A stretch of 64,000 nucleotides of DNA, from assembly GCA_048499455.1 (NCBI GenBank), contig JASNZV010000006.1:62001-126000 (forward strand), written 5' to 3'. Positions 10,305 through 20,164 of the stretch are shown here, piece after piece; position 1 is the stretch's first letter; every line of letters starts with the position of its first letter. Made by a program: the position numbers and the translations under genes. Below the pieces are notes generated by a model, which had not been told where the DNA came from, did no database searches, and worked only from the letters and a program-made list of their open reading frames with translations. This stretch comes from CFX5 sp023384495. Lineage in GTDB: Bacteria; Chloroflexota; Anaerolineae; Caldilineales; Caldilineaceae.

Positions 10305-10310
10305 ATTATA
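10305..10310 (-). promoter_or_regulatory. Putative -10 box for the DUF433/DUF5615 pair
   Basis: On the reverse strand a perfect TATAAT lies 50 bases upstream of the DUF433 ATG. The -35 region is weak (best guess TTTACT, spacer about 20). It sits in the 241-base divergent gap 10255-10495, in which I see nothing else. Confidence 0.4.
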
Positions 10311-10495
10311 ACCCAGTCCGTAGTTCCGAAAGTAAATGTATATTCCCTGTCCGATTCAGTTTGCCTTTGTCTTGAGAAACTGCTACTCAACAACCCCATG
10401 ATCCGGTGGTACTCCCCGCTTGCCCATCGCTCCAACCTCACACTATAATGCCTCCAACCCATCTCCCCACGCCATGCCGACACGGAGGCAACCCG

Positions 10496-13198
10496 ATGAA
10501 CCAAAGCGAACCCCACGTCCAGCCGATCACCGTCACCGTCAACGGCGCCACCCACCAGTTGACGGTCGATCCAGAGACGCCCCTGCTCTACATCCTGCGC
10601 AATGACCTGGGTCTCAAAGGCCCCAAATATGGGTGCAGCCTGGAGCAGTGCGGCGCCTGCAAAGTGCTGATCGACGGGACCGATGTTCCCTGCTGCCAGT
10701 TGCCGGTCAAGGCCGTGCAGGGCATGACGGTGACGACGGTCGAAGGGTTGGGCAGCGCCAGCGCCCTCCATCCGCTGCAAGAGGCCTTTATCGAAGCGCA
10801 GGCCATCCAGTGTGGCTATTGCGTCTCCGGCATGATCATCGCAGCGCAAGGGCTGCTCAACCGCACTCGCTATCCCAGCGACGATGAGATCCGGGCGGCG
10901 CTGGACGGCAACCTCTGCCGTTGTGGCGTCTACGAGCGGGTGCGGCAGGCGATCAAGTTGCGCATCGGGCGGCTGGCCGAGGCCGCGCTCTATGAAGTGA
11001 TCACACCGCCACCGCTGCCACTGGGGCCCGGCGCATCCCCTGCGCTGCCGCCCCCACTGCAAGAGACGCCCGACCTCGACGCCTGGCTGCGCATCGAAAC
11101 CGATGGCGCGATCATCGTCTTTACCGGCAAAGTCGAGATCGGGCAGGGAATCAAGACGGCGGTGGCGCAACTGGCCGCCGAAGAACTCGATGTCGACCTG
11201 GCGCGCATCCGCGTGGTCGATGCCGACACCGGCCAAACCCCAGATGAGGGCGTCACCTCCGGCAGCATGTCGCTTCAGACCAGCGGCGCCGCCATCCGCC
11301 AGGCCGCCGCTGAAGCGCGCCACCATCTACTGGCGCTGGCCTTCGAGGCGCTGGAATCCACCACCCCCGCAACCGAACTCGTGGTCGAAGATGGCGTCGT
11401 CACCGACCCGGCCACCGGCCGCCAGACCACCTATTGGGCACTCTTTGGCGGCCAGCGCTTTGGGCAGCCCGTCACCGGCGTCGCCCAGCCCAAAGCGGCC
11501 GGCGCTCACCGGCTGGTGGGTCAGGCCGCCACCCGGCTGGACCTGCCCGCTAAGGTAACCGGCGCCCCCAGCTTTGTCCACGACCTGGATCTCCCCGGCC
11601 TGGTCTTTGGCCGCATCGTCCGGCCACCGGGTTACGGCGACCGGTTGGCCGCCGTGGATGAGCAAGCGGTCGCACCAATGCCAGGTGTGCTTGCCGTTGT
11701 GCGCGACGGCAGTTTCCTGGGCGTTATCGCCGAGCGTGAAGAGCAAGCGATTGCTGCAAGCACCGCGCTGTACACGGCAGCGACGTGGGAGAATAATACC
11801 AATCTGCCCGCCCCAGAAAGCCTCTACGACCACCTGCTCAGCCAGCCGGCCCTGTCGCAGTTGATCGTCGACGGCAGCGCCACCGATGCCCCGATCCCGC
11901 CACCGCTCTCTTCAGTCGGGGCGAAGCAGACGCTCTCGGCCACCTACTACCGGCCTTACCAGATGCACGCCACCTTGGGCCCATCGGCGGCTGTGGCCCA
12001 GTGGGTAGAGGGCAAGCTGACCATCTGGAGCCACACCCAGGGCCCTTACCCCCTGCGCACCTCCATTGCCCAGGTGTTGGAGATAGACTCCGCCGAGGTG
12101 CGTGTGATCCATGTGGATGGCGCCGGTTGCTATGGGCACAACGGGGCCGACGATGTTGCCCTCGATGCAGCTCTGCTCGCCCGCGCCTGCCCTGGTCGCC
12201 CGGTGGCCGTCCAATGGACACGGGCCGATGAACACGGTTGGGAACCGTACGGCCCGGCGATGGTGGTCGAGCTGCAAGCCGGTCTGGACGAAGGAGGGCG
12301 GGTCCAGAGCTGGAATCATGACATTTGGAGCTACCCACACACGGCCCGCCCGCGACCGATGGCCGGGGTGTCGGGGTTGCTGGCGGCCTGGCATCTAGAG
12401 ACGCCGTGGTCCTTGCCACCTGCCCGGACCCTGACGGGCGCCCGCCACTTTGGCGGCTATCGCAACGCCGACCCGCTCTATGCCTTCCCCCAGCGACGGG
12501 TGGTCAGCCATCTGGTACCCAACAGCCCGCTGCGTACGTCGGCGATGCGCGGCCTGGGGGCCTACGCCAACGTCTTTGCCATCGAATCGTTTATGGACGA
12601 ACTGGCGCTGGCCGCCGGCATGGACCCCATTGCCTTCCGCCTGCACCACCTGACCGATGAGCGGGCCAACGCTGTTCTTGCGGCGGCGGCGAGCAAGGCC
12701 GGCTGGCAGCCTCGACCACGCCCCGCCAACAACGGCCGCGGCTGGGGGATCGCCTTTGCCCAGTACAAGAACATCCAGTGTTACTGCGCCATCGCCGTCG
12801 AGGTGACCGTGGACCGGGCCAGCGGCCAGATTCGCCTGGAACGGGCAGTCATCGCCGCCGATGCCGGCCAGGTGGTCAACCCCGATGGGCTGAGCAACCA
12901 GTTGGAGGGTGGCTTTGTCCAGGCCGCCAGTTGGACGCTGTTGGAAGCGGTGGCGTTTGACCGTACTAGCATCACCAGCCGGGATTGGAAGAGCTACCCG
13001 ATCCTACGTTTTACGGCGGCCCCGCGGCTGGAAGTCGTCCTCTTGAACCGGCCCGAACTCCCCTTTCTAGGCAGCGGAGAAGCGAGCCAGAACCCCACCC
13101 CTGCGGCCATTGCCAACGCAGTCTTTGATGCGACCGGCGTTCGCCTGCGCGAGCTGCCCTTTACACCGGAGCGGGTACGAGCGGCGTTACAGCACTGA
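10496..13198 (+). CDS. Single-chain molybdenum hydroxylase (2Fe-2S domain fused to Mo-binding domain)
   Basis: 900 aa xanthine-oxidase-superfamily enzyme. Residues 1-150 are a two-cluster iron-sulfur domain: C47, C52, C55, C67 for the plant-type 2Fe-2S cluster and C106, C109, C141, C143 for the second. The remainder is a molybdopterin-binding domain of the isoquinoline 1-oxidoreductase (IorB) type, with FTGKVEIGQGIKTAVAQLAAEEL and a C-terminal GSGEASQNP whose Glu862 is the expected catalytic base. Normally these are two subunits (about 150 and 750 aa). No FAD subunit or cytochrome c partner is adjacent. Substrate unknown, probably an N-heterocycle or aldehyde. ATG at 10496 follows CGGAGG; the longer frame from 10406 lacks a site. 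Confidence 0.88.
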   Translation: MNQSEPHVQPITVTVNGATHQLTVDPETPLLYILRNDLGLKGPKYGCSLEQCGACKVLIDGTDVPCCQLPVKAVQGMTVTTVEGLGSASALHPLQEAFIEAQAIQCGYCVSGMIIAAQGLLNRTRYPSDDEIRAALDGNLCRCGVYERVRQAIKLRIGRLAEAALYEVITPPPLPLGPGASPALPPPLQETPDLDAWLRIETDGAIIVFTGKVEIGQGIKTAVAQLAAEELDVDLARIRVVDADTGQTPDEGVTSGSMSLQTSGAAIRQAAAEARHHLLALAFEALESTTPATELVVEDGVVTDPATGRQTTYWALFGGQRFGQPVTGVAQPKAAGAHRLVGQAATRLDLPAKVTGAPSFVHDLDLPGLVFGRIVRPPGYGDRLAAVDEQAVAPMPGVLAVVRDGSFLGVIAEREEQAIAASTALYTAATWENNTNLPAPESLYDHLLSQPALSQLIVDGSATDAPIPPPLSSVGAKQTLSATYYRPYQMHATLGPSAAVAQWVEGKLTIWSHTQGPYPLRTSIAQVLEIDSAEVRVIHVDGAGCYGHNGADDVALDAALLARACPGRPVAVQWTRADEHGWEPYGPAMVVELQAGLDEGGRVQSWNHDIWSYPHTARPRPMAGVSGLLAAWHLETPWSLPPARTLTGARHFGGYRNADPLYAFPQRRVVSHLVPNSPLRTSAMRGLGAYANVFAIESFMDELALAAGMDPIAFRLHHLTDERANAVLAAAASKAGWQPRPRPANNGRGWGIAFAQYKNIQCYCAIAVEVTVDRASGQIRLERAVIAADAGQVVNPDGLSNQLEGGFVQAASWTLLEAVAFDRTSITSRDWKSYPILRFTAAPRLEVVLLNRPELPFLGSGEASQNPTPAAIANAVFDATGVRLRELPFTPERVRAALQH

Positions 13199-13271
13199 AC
13201 CATGCGTTGATGACTTGCTTGCCTCTAAAGACAATCGAGAAGGCGGGCTGTAGCGAGCATTCGTGAATGTA

Positions 13272-15875
13272 TCATTGAGCACTCTGCGTCAGGCGTGCGT
13301 AGTAGATGCGCTTGGCGATCTCCGACACGGCGATGTAGAGGAGCGTGAGGGCCAGGAGCAACACGAGAACCAGGGGTGGCAACGGCGTGAAGCCGAGGAG
13401 TCCATTTAGCGGCAGATAGGGGATGGCCAGTGCGACCAGGGTGACGATCACGGTGGAAAGCCACAAGTAGCGCCCCGGTTTGCTCTTGAAGAGCGGCTGG
13501 CGTGTGCGCAAGACCAGGGTGATGAACAACTCGGTCAGCAGCGATTCCACAAACCACCCGGTGCGAAATTCAGCCGGCGCGGCGCGCACAACATACAACA
13601 AAAGCGCAAAGGTAAGATAATCAAAGACGGAACTGATCAAACCAAAGATCACCATGATGTCGCGGATAAAGCGGATATTCCAGCGATGGGGCGTCTCCAC
13701 CAGTTGACGGTCCACGTTGTCGGTGGCAATGGCCATCGAAGGAAAGTCCGACAGAAAATTGTTGAGCAGGATCTGTTTGGGCAGCAGGGGCAAAAAGGGC
13801 AAGAACATGGAGGCGCCCGCCATGCTAAACATGTTGCCAAAGTTGGCGCTGGTGGTGGTAAAGACATATTTCATGCTGTTGGCAAAGGTGGTGCGGCCTT
13901 CCTCGATGCCCTGGCGCAGCACGTCCAAATCCTGTTGCAGTAGCACAAAGTCGGCGGCCTCTTTGGCCACATCGACGGCCTGGTCCACGGAGATCCCCAC
14001 ATCGGCGGCATGGAGCGCCGGCGCATCGTTGATGCCGTCCCCCATGTAGCCAACCACATGGCCCATTTTGCGCAAAGCCAGGATGATGCGCTCCTTCTCG
14101 TTGGGGTCAACCTCCACAAAGAGGGTCGTGCGCCTGGCCTGGTTCCAGAGAGCCTCATCGGATAGCTTGTTGATCTCGTCGCCGGTCAACAGGCCGGCCA
14201 CCGGCAAGCCAACGACATCCGCCACATGCGCGGCAACCAGCCGGTTGTCGCCCGTGATGATCTTGATCTGCACACCCAGGTTGGCCAGGTCGGCGATGGT
14301 TTTCTGGATGCCCGGTTTGGGTGGGTCAAAAAAGAGCAGAAAGCCGGCAAAGGAGAGATCAGACTCGTCGTCGTGCGTCAGGCGAGTTTCCGTAGCGAGC
14401 GGCTTGGTGGCAACGCCGAGCACCCGGTAGCCTTGCGAACTCCAACCCGCATAGCGCGTACGAATCTCTTCCTTGTGCGCATCGTCTAGCGCAACCGTTT
14501 TGTCACCCTGCTGCGCGTGCGTACAGACGGCCAGCACGTTCTCCAATGCGCCTTTGGTAATCAGCCGGCGTTGTCCTGCGCTGTCGCGGACGCCCACACT
14601 CAACCGTTTGCGGACAAAGTCGTAGGGAATCTCGCCGGCCTTTGCATCCGGCGCCGCCACCAGCCCGACCTCGTTGGCGTGGGTGATGATTGCATCATCC
14701 AGCACATTGGGCAAGCCGCTTTGGAAGCTGGCGTTTAGGTAGGCAGCGCGCAGCACACAGTCTGAAGATATTCCTTGCGCATCGGTTGCGCTGTTGAGTT
14801 GGACAACACCGAGGGTCAGGGTGCCGGTCTTGTCGGTGCAGAGCATGTCCATGCTACCCAGGTTTTCGATGGCGTTGAGCCGCCGCACGATCACACCCCG
14901 CGCCGCCATATCTTGCGCCCCGCGCGCCAGCGTGATGCTGATGATCGCCGGAAGCAGTTCTGGCGCCATACCGACGGCCAGCGCCACGGCAAAAAGCAGC
15001 GAATCGATAGGTGGCCTTTGCAGCAAGACGTTGATGGCAAAGACCGCCACCACCAGCCCCACCATCACCTGGGTGATCAGATAGCCAAAACGGCGGATGC
15101 CATGCTCGAATTCGGTTTCGGGCGGGCGCGAGGTCAGCCGCTCGGCGATCTGGCCAAAGGCGGTCGCCGGCCCTGTCACAGTGATCAGGGCGAGTGCGCT
15201 GCCGCTACGCACGCTGGCGCCCATAAAGATAGCATTGGTGCGCTCGGCTAGCCCGACATTGGCGGCAACCGCGCCCGGCTCTTTCGCCACGGGAAAGGTC
15301 TCCCCGGTGAGGACCGCCTGGCTGACAAAGAGATCATTGGCCTCCAACAGCACGCCGTCGGCTGGGATCAGGCTGCCGGCGGCCAGTTGCACCACATCAC
15401 CCGGCACGACCGCTTCAGCCAGGATCGCCTGCGGCTGACCATCTCGCAGCACGGTTGCTTTGCTCTGCACCCGCGCGCGCAATTCTTCGACCGCATTGGT
15501 GGCCCGATACTCTTGCCAGAAGCTCAGGAGCGAACTGCCCAAGATAATGACCAGAACGATCGCGGCATCGGTCCACTCTTGAGCAAAGACCGACACAATC
15601 GCGCCAAAGACCAGAATCAGGACCAGTGGGTTTTTGAACTGGTTGACAAAAAGGCCCAGCGCCGTCGCCCGGCGCCTCACCTTGAGGCTGTTGGGGCCAA
15701 ATTGCTGGAGACGACGCTGGGCCTCCCCGCTGCTGAGGCCGGTCGGGCTGCTCTTTAGCGCCGTCAGCAACCGGTCAGGCGGTTGGCTCCAGTAGGGGCC
15801 GGCGAGTTCTTGATCACTGGCCGGTGGATTCTTTTGCCGTGATGGTGGGCGCTGATTCCATCGCTCATTGCTCAT
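13272..15875 (-). CDS. mgtA: Magnesium-transporting P-type ATPase (MgtA/P3B type)
   Basis: 867 aa cytoplasmic-membrane ATPase that imports Mg2+. Visible are an N-terminal cation-ATPase domain, LTGETFPVAK (A-domain TGE loop), the phosphorylation motif CTDKTGTLT, the hinge TGDNRLVAA, MGDGINDAPALHAADVGISVD and a conserved six-span C-terminal membrane domain with NNFLSDFPSMAIATDNVD, which is typical of MgtA/MgtB. I prefer the ATG at 15875, preceded by AGGAA, over one at 15926. The gene is convergent with the molybdenum hydroxylase. I did not recognise an M-box leader in the 92 bases upstream. Confidence 0.93.
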   Translation of the reverse strand: MSNERWNQRPPSRQKNPPASDQELAGPYWSQPPDRLLTALKSSPTGLSSGEAQRRLQQFGPNSLKVRRRATALGLFVNQFKNPLVLILVFGAIVSVFAQEWTDAAIVLVIILGSSLLSFWQEYRATNAVEELRARVQSKATVLRDGQPQAILAEAVVPGDVVQLAAGSLIPADGVLLEANDLFVSQAVLTGETFPVAKEPGAVAANVGLAERTNAIFMGASVRSGSALALITVTGPATAFGQIAERLTSRPPETEFEHGIRRFGYLITQVMVGLVVAVFAINVLLQRPPIDSLLFAVALAVGMAPELLPAIISITLARGAQDMAARGVIVRRLNAIENLGSMDMLCTDKTGTLTLGVVQLNSATDAQGISSDCVLRAAYLNASFQSGLPNVLDDAIITHANEVGLVAAPDAKAGEIPYDFVRKRLSVGVRDSAGQRRLITKGALENVLAVCTHAQQGDKTVALDDAHKEEIRTRYAGWSSQGYRVLGVATKPLATETRLTHDDESDLSFAGFLLFFDPPKPGIQKTIADLANLGVQIKIITGDNRLVAAHVADVVGLPVAGLLTGDEINKLSDEALWNQARRTTLFVEVDPNEKERIILALRKMGHVVGYMGDGINDAPALHAADVGISVDQAVDVAKEAADFVLLQQDLDVLRQGIEEGRTTFANSMKYVFTTTSANFGNMFSMAGASMFLPFLPLLPKQILLNNFLSDFPSMAIATDNVDRQLVETPHRWNIRFIRDIMVIFGLISSVFDYLTFALLLYVVRAAPAEFRTGWFVESLLTELFITLVLRTRQPLFKSKPGRYLWLSTVIVTLVALAIPYLPLNGLLGFTPLPPLVLVLLLALTLLYIAVSEIAKRIYYARLTQSAQ

Positions 15876-15967
15876 TGATTCGTTCCTGGCTTTCAAACCA
15901 GCGTGCGGAAATGTCGCCAAAGACAAAGCCGCCGCTCTGGCGTATATCGGCGACTTTCCATCTATCC

Positions 15968-16837
15968 CTACGCTCCCCCTGGCGCCGCCTCACTCAGTGG
16001 CTGGCGTACGGCCTGGCGGTACAATGCCATAAGGACAAGCAGACCAACGACACTCAGTGCCACCGGTACGGCTGGAATCCGGATGCCCGGCGGGACGATA
16101 AAGAACAGAGCGCCCGGTAACGCATCCCACAGGCCGTGCAACAACGAGACAAAGAGATAGGCCAACAGCACGCCGCCGGTCAGCCGGAAGTGGGTTGGAG
16201 CGCTCGCCCGGAACAACACGGCGGCGAGGATCGCCGTCCAAACGCCGTGGCTAAAGGGGGCCAGTAACCCGCGCAGCACCGTCTCGGCAATCGACGCCCC
16301 GATCTCACCACGGCTCAAGAGAAAAGCAGTGAAGGCATAGCCGGTGCTTTCCAGCGCGGCAAAGCCCATTCCCACGGCGGCGCCCATGAGCAGCCCATCG
16401 ATCTCGGCATTGTGCCGCCAGCGCCGCGCGATAAAGAGGACGGCGGCGATCTTGCTCCCCTCCTCGATCAGCCCGACGAGCAGCGCGCCGCTCAGCGAGA
16501 GCACATGATGGGACTGGCTCAGCGGGGCGACCAGCAGCGGTTCGAGGATCGATGCCCCCAGCACACCCAGCAGACCGCCCAGAACAAAACTCTGCGCAAT
16601 ACTTTGGGGCGAGAGCGAACTCAAATGCTGGTGGTCATAGATAAGGGTGACAAAGACCACTGGGATCAAAAAATTGCCGATCAGAATCACCGTCGGGTAG
16701 AGCGTCGGGTTGTGCGTCAGAAACATGACCACCGTCAGCACCACAAAAAGCGACAAACCGGTGAACAACACACGCAACCACTCCCGGCCACCATGGGATG
16801 GATACTGTGGCAACGCACTCAAAACATTTTGTGACAT
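15968..16837 (-). CDS. PrsW-family intramembrane glutamic protease
   Basis: 289 aa with about eight hydrophobic segments. The family signature is present: EEGSKIAAVLF (the EExxK motif), MGFAALESTGYAF (FxxxE-like) and PFSHGVWTAI (HxxW/A). These carry the presumed catalytic glutamates and histidine of PrsW/Abi-type membrane proteases, which in Bacillus cleave anti-sigma factors. No anti-sigma or sigma gene is adjacent, so the substrate is open. GGGAGGAAAA precedes the ATG. It sits between mgtA and ftsH, all on the reverse strand. Confidence 0.85.
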   Translation of the reverse strand: MSQNVLSALPQYPSHGGREWLRVLFTGLSLFVVLTVVMFLTHNPTLYPTVILIGNFLIPVVFVTLIYDHQHLSSLSPQSIAQSFVLGGLLGVLGASILEPLLVAPLSQSHHVLSLSGALLVGLIEEGSKIAAVLFIARRWRHNAEIDGLLMGAAVGMGFAALESTGYAFTAFLLSRGEIGASIAETVLRGLLAPFSHGVWTAILAAVLFRASAPTHFRLTGGVLLAYLFVSLLHGLWDALPGALFFIVPPGIRIPAVPVALSVVGLLVLMALYRQAVRQPLSEAAPGGA

Positions 16838-16892
16838 GGTTTTCCTCCCTTTCCTAGCACTACAACGAGACTCTGACGATCATCGCCGATAA

Positions 16893-16957
16893 GACCTCCG
16901 AGAGGTGACCAGAAGCTCTTCGTTTGCCAGACCATTTGGGGCCACCTCCCGGAGGTC
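16893..16957. repeat. GACCTCCGRGAGGTG inverted repeat
   Basis: 15-bp arms (16893-16907 and 16943-16957, one mismatch) around a 35-base loop in the ftsH-PrsW gap. Each arm is itself near-palindromic (ACCTCCGGGAGGT-like), so it may be a REP-type element rather than a simple hairpin. Confidence 0.6.
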
Positions 16958-16998
16958 GGGTCGTATCTACCGTGCGAAGTCTTGGTGTAGTACTAATC

Positions 16999-17043
16999 GG
17001 GAGACAGGTACTCCTGCCCCGTCCCCCTGTTAACCTGTCTCCC
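16999..17043 (-). terminator. Hairpin overlapping the ftsH stop codon
   Basis: Perfect 11-bp arms (16999-17009 and 17033-17043, GGGAGACAGGT and its complement) around 23 G/C-rich bases. One arm includes the last ftsH codons and stop. There is no T-run, so it may act as an mRNA-stabilising hairpin or inefficient terminator. Confidence 0.45.
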
Positions 17044-18964
17044 CGTTTACGTCGACACCGATTCGAGCGTGACCGGTCAGCGCCAGTTCAACCTCGCTGC
17101 CGTCCAGCGTTTCCTGTTGCAGCAGTTTGTGGCTCAACGTTTCGAGCGCCGGACGATGTTGCCTGAGCAGCGCCTGGGCCCGCTCGTACTGTTCGGTAAC
17201 GATGCGTTTGACTTCACCGTCGATCAGTTCCCGCGTGTGGGGGCTGAGCTGGCTGTTGTCCTCGATCTGGCCGCCGAGATATTGGAGCGCCTGGCCGGCA
17301 TAACGCACCGAACCCAGTTGCTCGCTCATGCCAAACTCGGTGACCATGCGCCGCGCCAGTTCCGTCGCCCGTTGCAAGTCATCGCTGGCCCCGGTGCTGA
17401 TCGTGCCAAAGACGACCTGCTCCGCTGCCCGGCCGCCTAACATTACGGCGATCTGATCCTGCAACTCCGCAACGGTCAGCAGATAGCGGTCTTCGGTGGG
17501 CATCTGCAAGGTGTAGCCTAGCGCGGCCCGGCCACGGGGGATGATGCTGATCTTGGCCACGGGATTGCCGTGGGGCGCGAGCTCGGCAACCAACGCATGG
17601 CCAGACTCGTGAAAGGCTACGGTCGTCCGCTCTTGTTCGTTCATCACGCGGGTCTTGCGTTCCAACCCGGCCACCACCCGCTCGATAGCTGCCTCAAAGT
17701 CGCTCATGCCGATGGCATCGGCATTGCGGCGGGCGGCCAACAGGGCAGCTTCGTTGATCACATTGGCCAGGTCGGCGCCGCTAAAGCCGGGTGTAATCCG
17801 GGCGGCGCGTTCCAGGTCAAACTCAGGGGCCAGTATGGTGTTACGCGTGTGGATACGCAAAATCTGGAGTCGTCCGGTCAGATCGGGGTTGTTGAGCGCG
17901 ATCTGGCGGTCAAAGCGACTGGCGCGCAACAGCGCGGGGTCGAGCACTTCGGGCCGGTTGGTGGCGGCCATGATGATCACGGGGTTGCTGGCATCGGTCT
18001 TGAAGCCGTCGATCTCGGCCAGCAACTGGTTGAGCGTCTGCTCGCGCTCCTCGTTGACTCCGGTGCTCATGACTCCCCCGCGGCTCTGGCCGATGGCGTC
18101 GATCTCGTCGATAAAGACGATGGCCGGCGCGGCCATGCGCGCCTGCTCGAAGAGGTCGCGCACGCGGGCGGCGCCGACGCCGACAAACATCTCGATAAAC
18201 TCCGAGCCGCTGCTCTCGAAAAAGGCTACTCCTGCTTCCCCGGCGGTGGCCTTGGCGATCAGCGTCTTACCCGTGCCCGGTGGCCCCACCAACAAGACGC
18301 CTTTGGGGATGCGTCCCCCCAGCCGGGCAAAGCGAGCGGGCGCCTTAAGAAACTCGATGATCTCTTGCAGTTCGGCGATCGCCTCGTCCACGCCGCCGAC
18401 GTCTTTGAAAGTGACGCCCACCTCCTCAGGTTTGACTTCGGTGGCCTTGCTCTTGCCGATGCCAAAGATGCGCCCCATGGCCCCGCCGGCGCTGCCGATC
18501 TGCCGGCTCATGACGTACCAGAGGCCGGCAATCATCAGCAACGGCAGACCGTAGATCAACAGGAAGCCGCCCAGCCCGCTAGGTGGCGGTTGAAAGCTGT
18601 ACTCAACCCCAGCTTGCTGTAACTGCTCAACCAGTTGCGGGTCGCTGCTTGGTTGCACCACGGTTTCAAAGGGTAGGATGGCCGGCGTAGCGTTGGGCTG
18701 GGGATTTTTCATTTCGCCCACGATGGTGCTCTCGCCGATGGTAGCATTAACGACCTGCCCGGCCGCCAGCTTCTGTTTGAATTCGCTATAGGGGATTTCG
18801 ATAGCGTTGCTCAGCAGCGTCGCCAGGATAAATTGTTGAAACAACCAGAAGAGGACCAACAGGCCGATCAGATAGCCAATGGTGAAGCGCCACGAAAGGC
18901 GTTGCTCCTTGCGCTGTCGGTCATCAGGATTGTCTCTGGTTGAAAGTGGTTGTTTGTCGCTCAT
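17030..18964 (-). CDS. ftsH: ATP-dependent zinc metalloprotease FtsH
   Basis: 644 aa membrane-anchored AAA+ protease that degrades misfolded membrane proteins and regulators. Order: transmembrane helix about 31-52, extracytoplasmic FtsH-ext domain, second helix about 133-152, AAA domain with Walker A GPPGTGKT (227-234), Walker B FIDEID (284-289) and arginine finger region RASRFDRQ, then the peptidase with zinc site HESGH (452-456). Full family length. It follows htrA by 12 bases in an apparent receiver-htrA-ftsH operon. The first 25 residues are polar and variable. Confidence 0.95.
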   Translation of the reverse strand: MSDKQPLSTRDNPDDRQRKEQRLSWRFTIGYLIGLLVLFWLFQQFILATLLSNAIEIPYSEFKQKLAAGQVVNATIGESTIVGEMKNPQPNATPAILPFETVVQPSSDPQLVEQLQQAGVEYSFQPPPSGLGGFLLIYGLPLLMIAGLWYVMSRQIGSAGGAMGRIFGIGKSKATEVKPEEVGVTFKDVGGVDEAIAELQEIIEFLKAPARFARLGGRIPKGVLLVGPPGTGKTLIAKATAGEAGVAFFESSGSEFIEMFVGVGAARVRDLFEQARMAAPAIVFIDEIDAIGQSRGGVMSTGVNEEREQTLNQLLAEIDGFKTDASNPVIIMAATNRPEVLDPALLRASRFDRQIALNNPDLTGRLQILRIHTRNTILAPEFDLERAARITPGFSGADLANVINEAALLAARRNADAIGMSDFEAAIERVVAGLERKTRVMNEQERTTVAFHESGHALVAELAPHGNPVAKISIIPRGRAALGYTLQMPTEDRYLLTVAELQDQIAVMLGGRAAEQVVFGTISTGASDDLQRATELARRMVTEFGMSEQLGSVRYAGQALQYLGGQIEDNSQLSPHTRELIDGEVKRIVTEQYERAQALLRQHRPALETLSHKLLQQETLDGSEVELALTGHARIGVDVNGETG

Positions 18965-18976
18965 CGAAGAGTATCC

Positions 18977-20146
18977 TCACTGCTGTTGCGGGCGTTCCGC
19001 AAGCACGACCGGGATCGTCTGCGTCTGACCCTCGCGCAGTATCGTGAGTTGGACAGTCTGGCCCACCTGAGTACTGTCCTCCAGATAGACGGTCAGCTCC
19101 TGGATCGTCGTGATGGGTGTGTCGTTCACGGCGGTGATGATGTCGCCCCCAACTGGGATATTGGCATTGCCAACACGAACGGCATGATCACCCCCGTGGA
19201 TGCCAGCCTTCACCGCCGGGCCATCGGCGACCGTTTCGACCACCAATACGCCTTCGTCTACCGGGATAGTTGCGCCGGCGCCGCGCAACATCTTAGCGCG
19301 CGCCGGCGTGATGTCGAGCATCTGCATTCCGGGCCAGGGGTGACTGTAATGCCCTTGTGCGATCAACTGCGGCGCGACCCGTTGTACTGTGTTCACCGGC
19401 ACGGCAAAGCCCACCCCGGACGATGAACCGCTGGCGCTGACAATCTGCGAATTGACGCCAATCACGCGGCCCTCCAGGTCGAGCAAGGGTCCTCCGGAAT
19501 TGCCGGGGTTGATGGCCGCATCGGTCTGGATGGCCTCGCCGATAAAGCGACCGTCTGGGCTTTGAATGACACGCCCCAGCGAACTGATGATGCCCATCGT
19601 CATGGTCCCTTCTAGCCCAAAGGGGTTGCCGATGGCGATCACAAACTGGCCGACGCGCAACGAGACATGCTCGGCCAGGGGAAGGGGCGCCGGCAAGTTC
19701 TCGGCATCGATCTGGATGACGGCCAGATCATTGGACGGGTCTGCGCCGACCACCTGGGCCGCAAACGTCCGCCCATCGGCCAGTGTGACCAGCAGTTCTT
19801 GGGCGTTCTCAACCACGTGGTAGTTTGTCACGATCCGGCCATCGGCATCGTAGACAAAGCCTGAGCCTGTCCCCTCTTGCGGAACCGGCTGCATAAAGAA
19901 GTCGTAGGCGACGCTGCGGTTGGTGATATTGACCACCGATCCTCTGGCATGTTCGTAGATCTGTGTCACCCGCCCTTCCAGCGCATCGAGCGGTGCAAAG
20001 GGCAGCGGGGTGAGTGCGACAGGCATCGTTGGCGTCGGTGTCGCCACCGGCATCGACAGGCCGGGCAACTGAGGTGATTGGCAGGCCGCCAACCCACTCC
20101 CCCAAATCAGAACCGGGATCAGGATATAGAATAGCTTCTTATACAT
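18977..20146 (-). CDS. HtrA/DegP-type serine protease (lipoprotein)
   Basis: 389 aa extracytoplasmic protease-chaperone. A lipoprotein signal ends at Cys22 (GLAAC), then a Pro/Thr linker. The trypsin-like domain shows His in GRIVTNYHVVENA, Asp in DPSNDLAVIQID and Ser in INPGNSGGPLL; one C-terminal PDZ domain follows (VLVVETVADGPAVKAGIHGGD). Known role of the family: removal or refolding of damaged exported proteins. AAGGGGG precedes the ATG at 20146. It is flanked by a receiver gene (18 bases) and ftsH (12 bases), so probably one stress-response transcript. Confidence 0.93.
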   Translation of the reverse strand: MYKKLFYILIPVLIWGSGLAACQSPQLPGLSMPVATPTPTMPVALTPLPFAPLDALEGRVTQIYEHARGSVVNITNRSVAYDFFMQPVPQEGTGSGFVYDADGRIVTNYHVVENAQELLVTLADGRTFAAQVVGADPSNDLAVIQIDAENLPAPLPLAEHVSLRVGQFVIAIGNPFGLEGTMTMGIISSLGRVIQSPDGRFIGEAIQTDAAINPGNSGGPLLDLEGRVIGVNSQIVSASGSSSGVGFAVPVNTVQRVAPQLIAQGHYSHPWPGMQMLDITPARAKMLRGAGATIPVDEGVLVVETVADGPAVKAGIHGGDHAVRVGNANIPVGGDIITAVNDTPITTIQELTVYLEDSTQVGQTVQLTILREGQTQTIPVVLAERPQQQ

Positions 20147-20164
20147 AGTTCCCCCTTACTTTTA

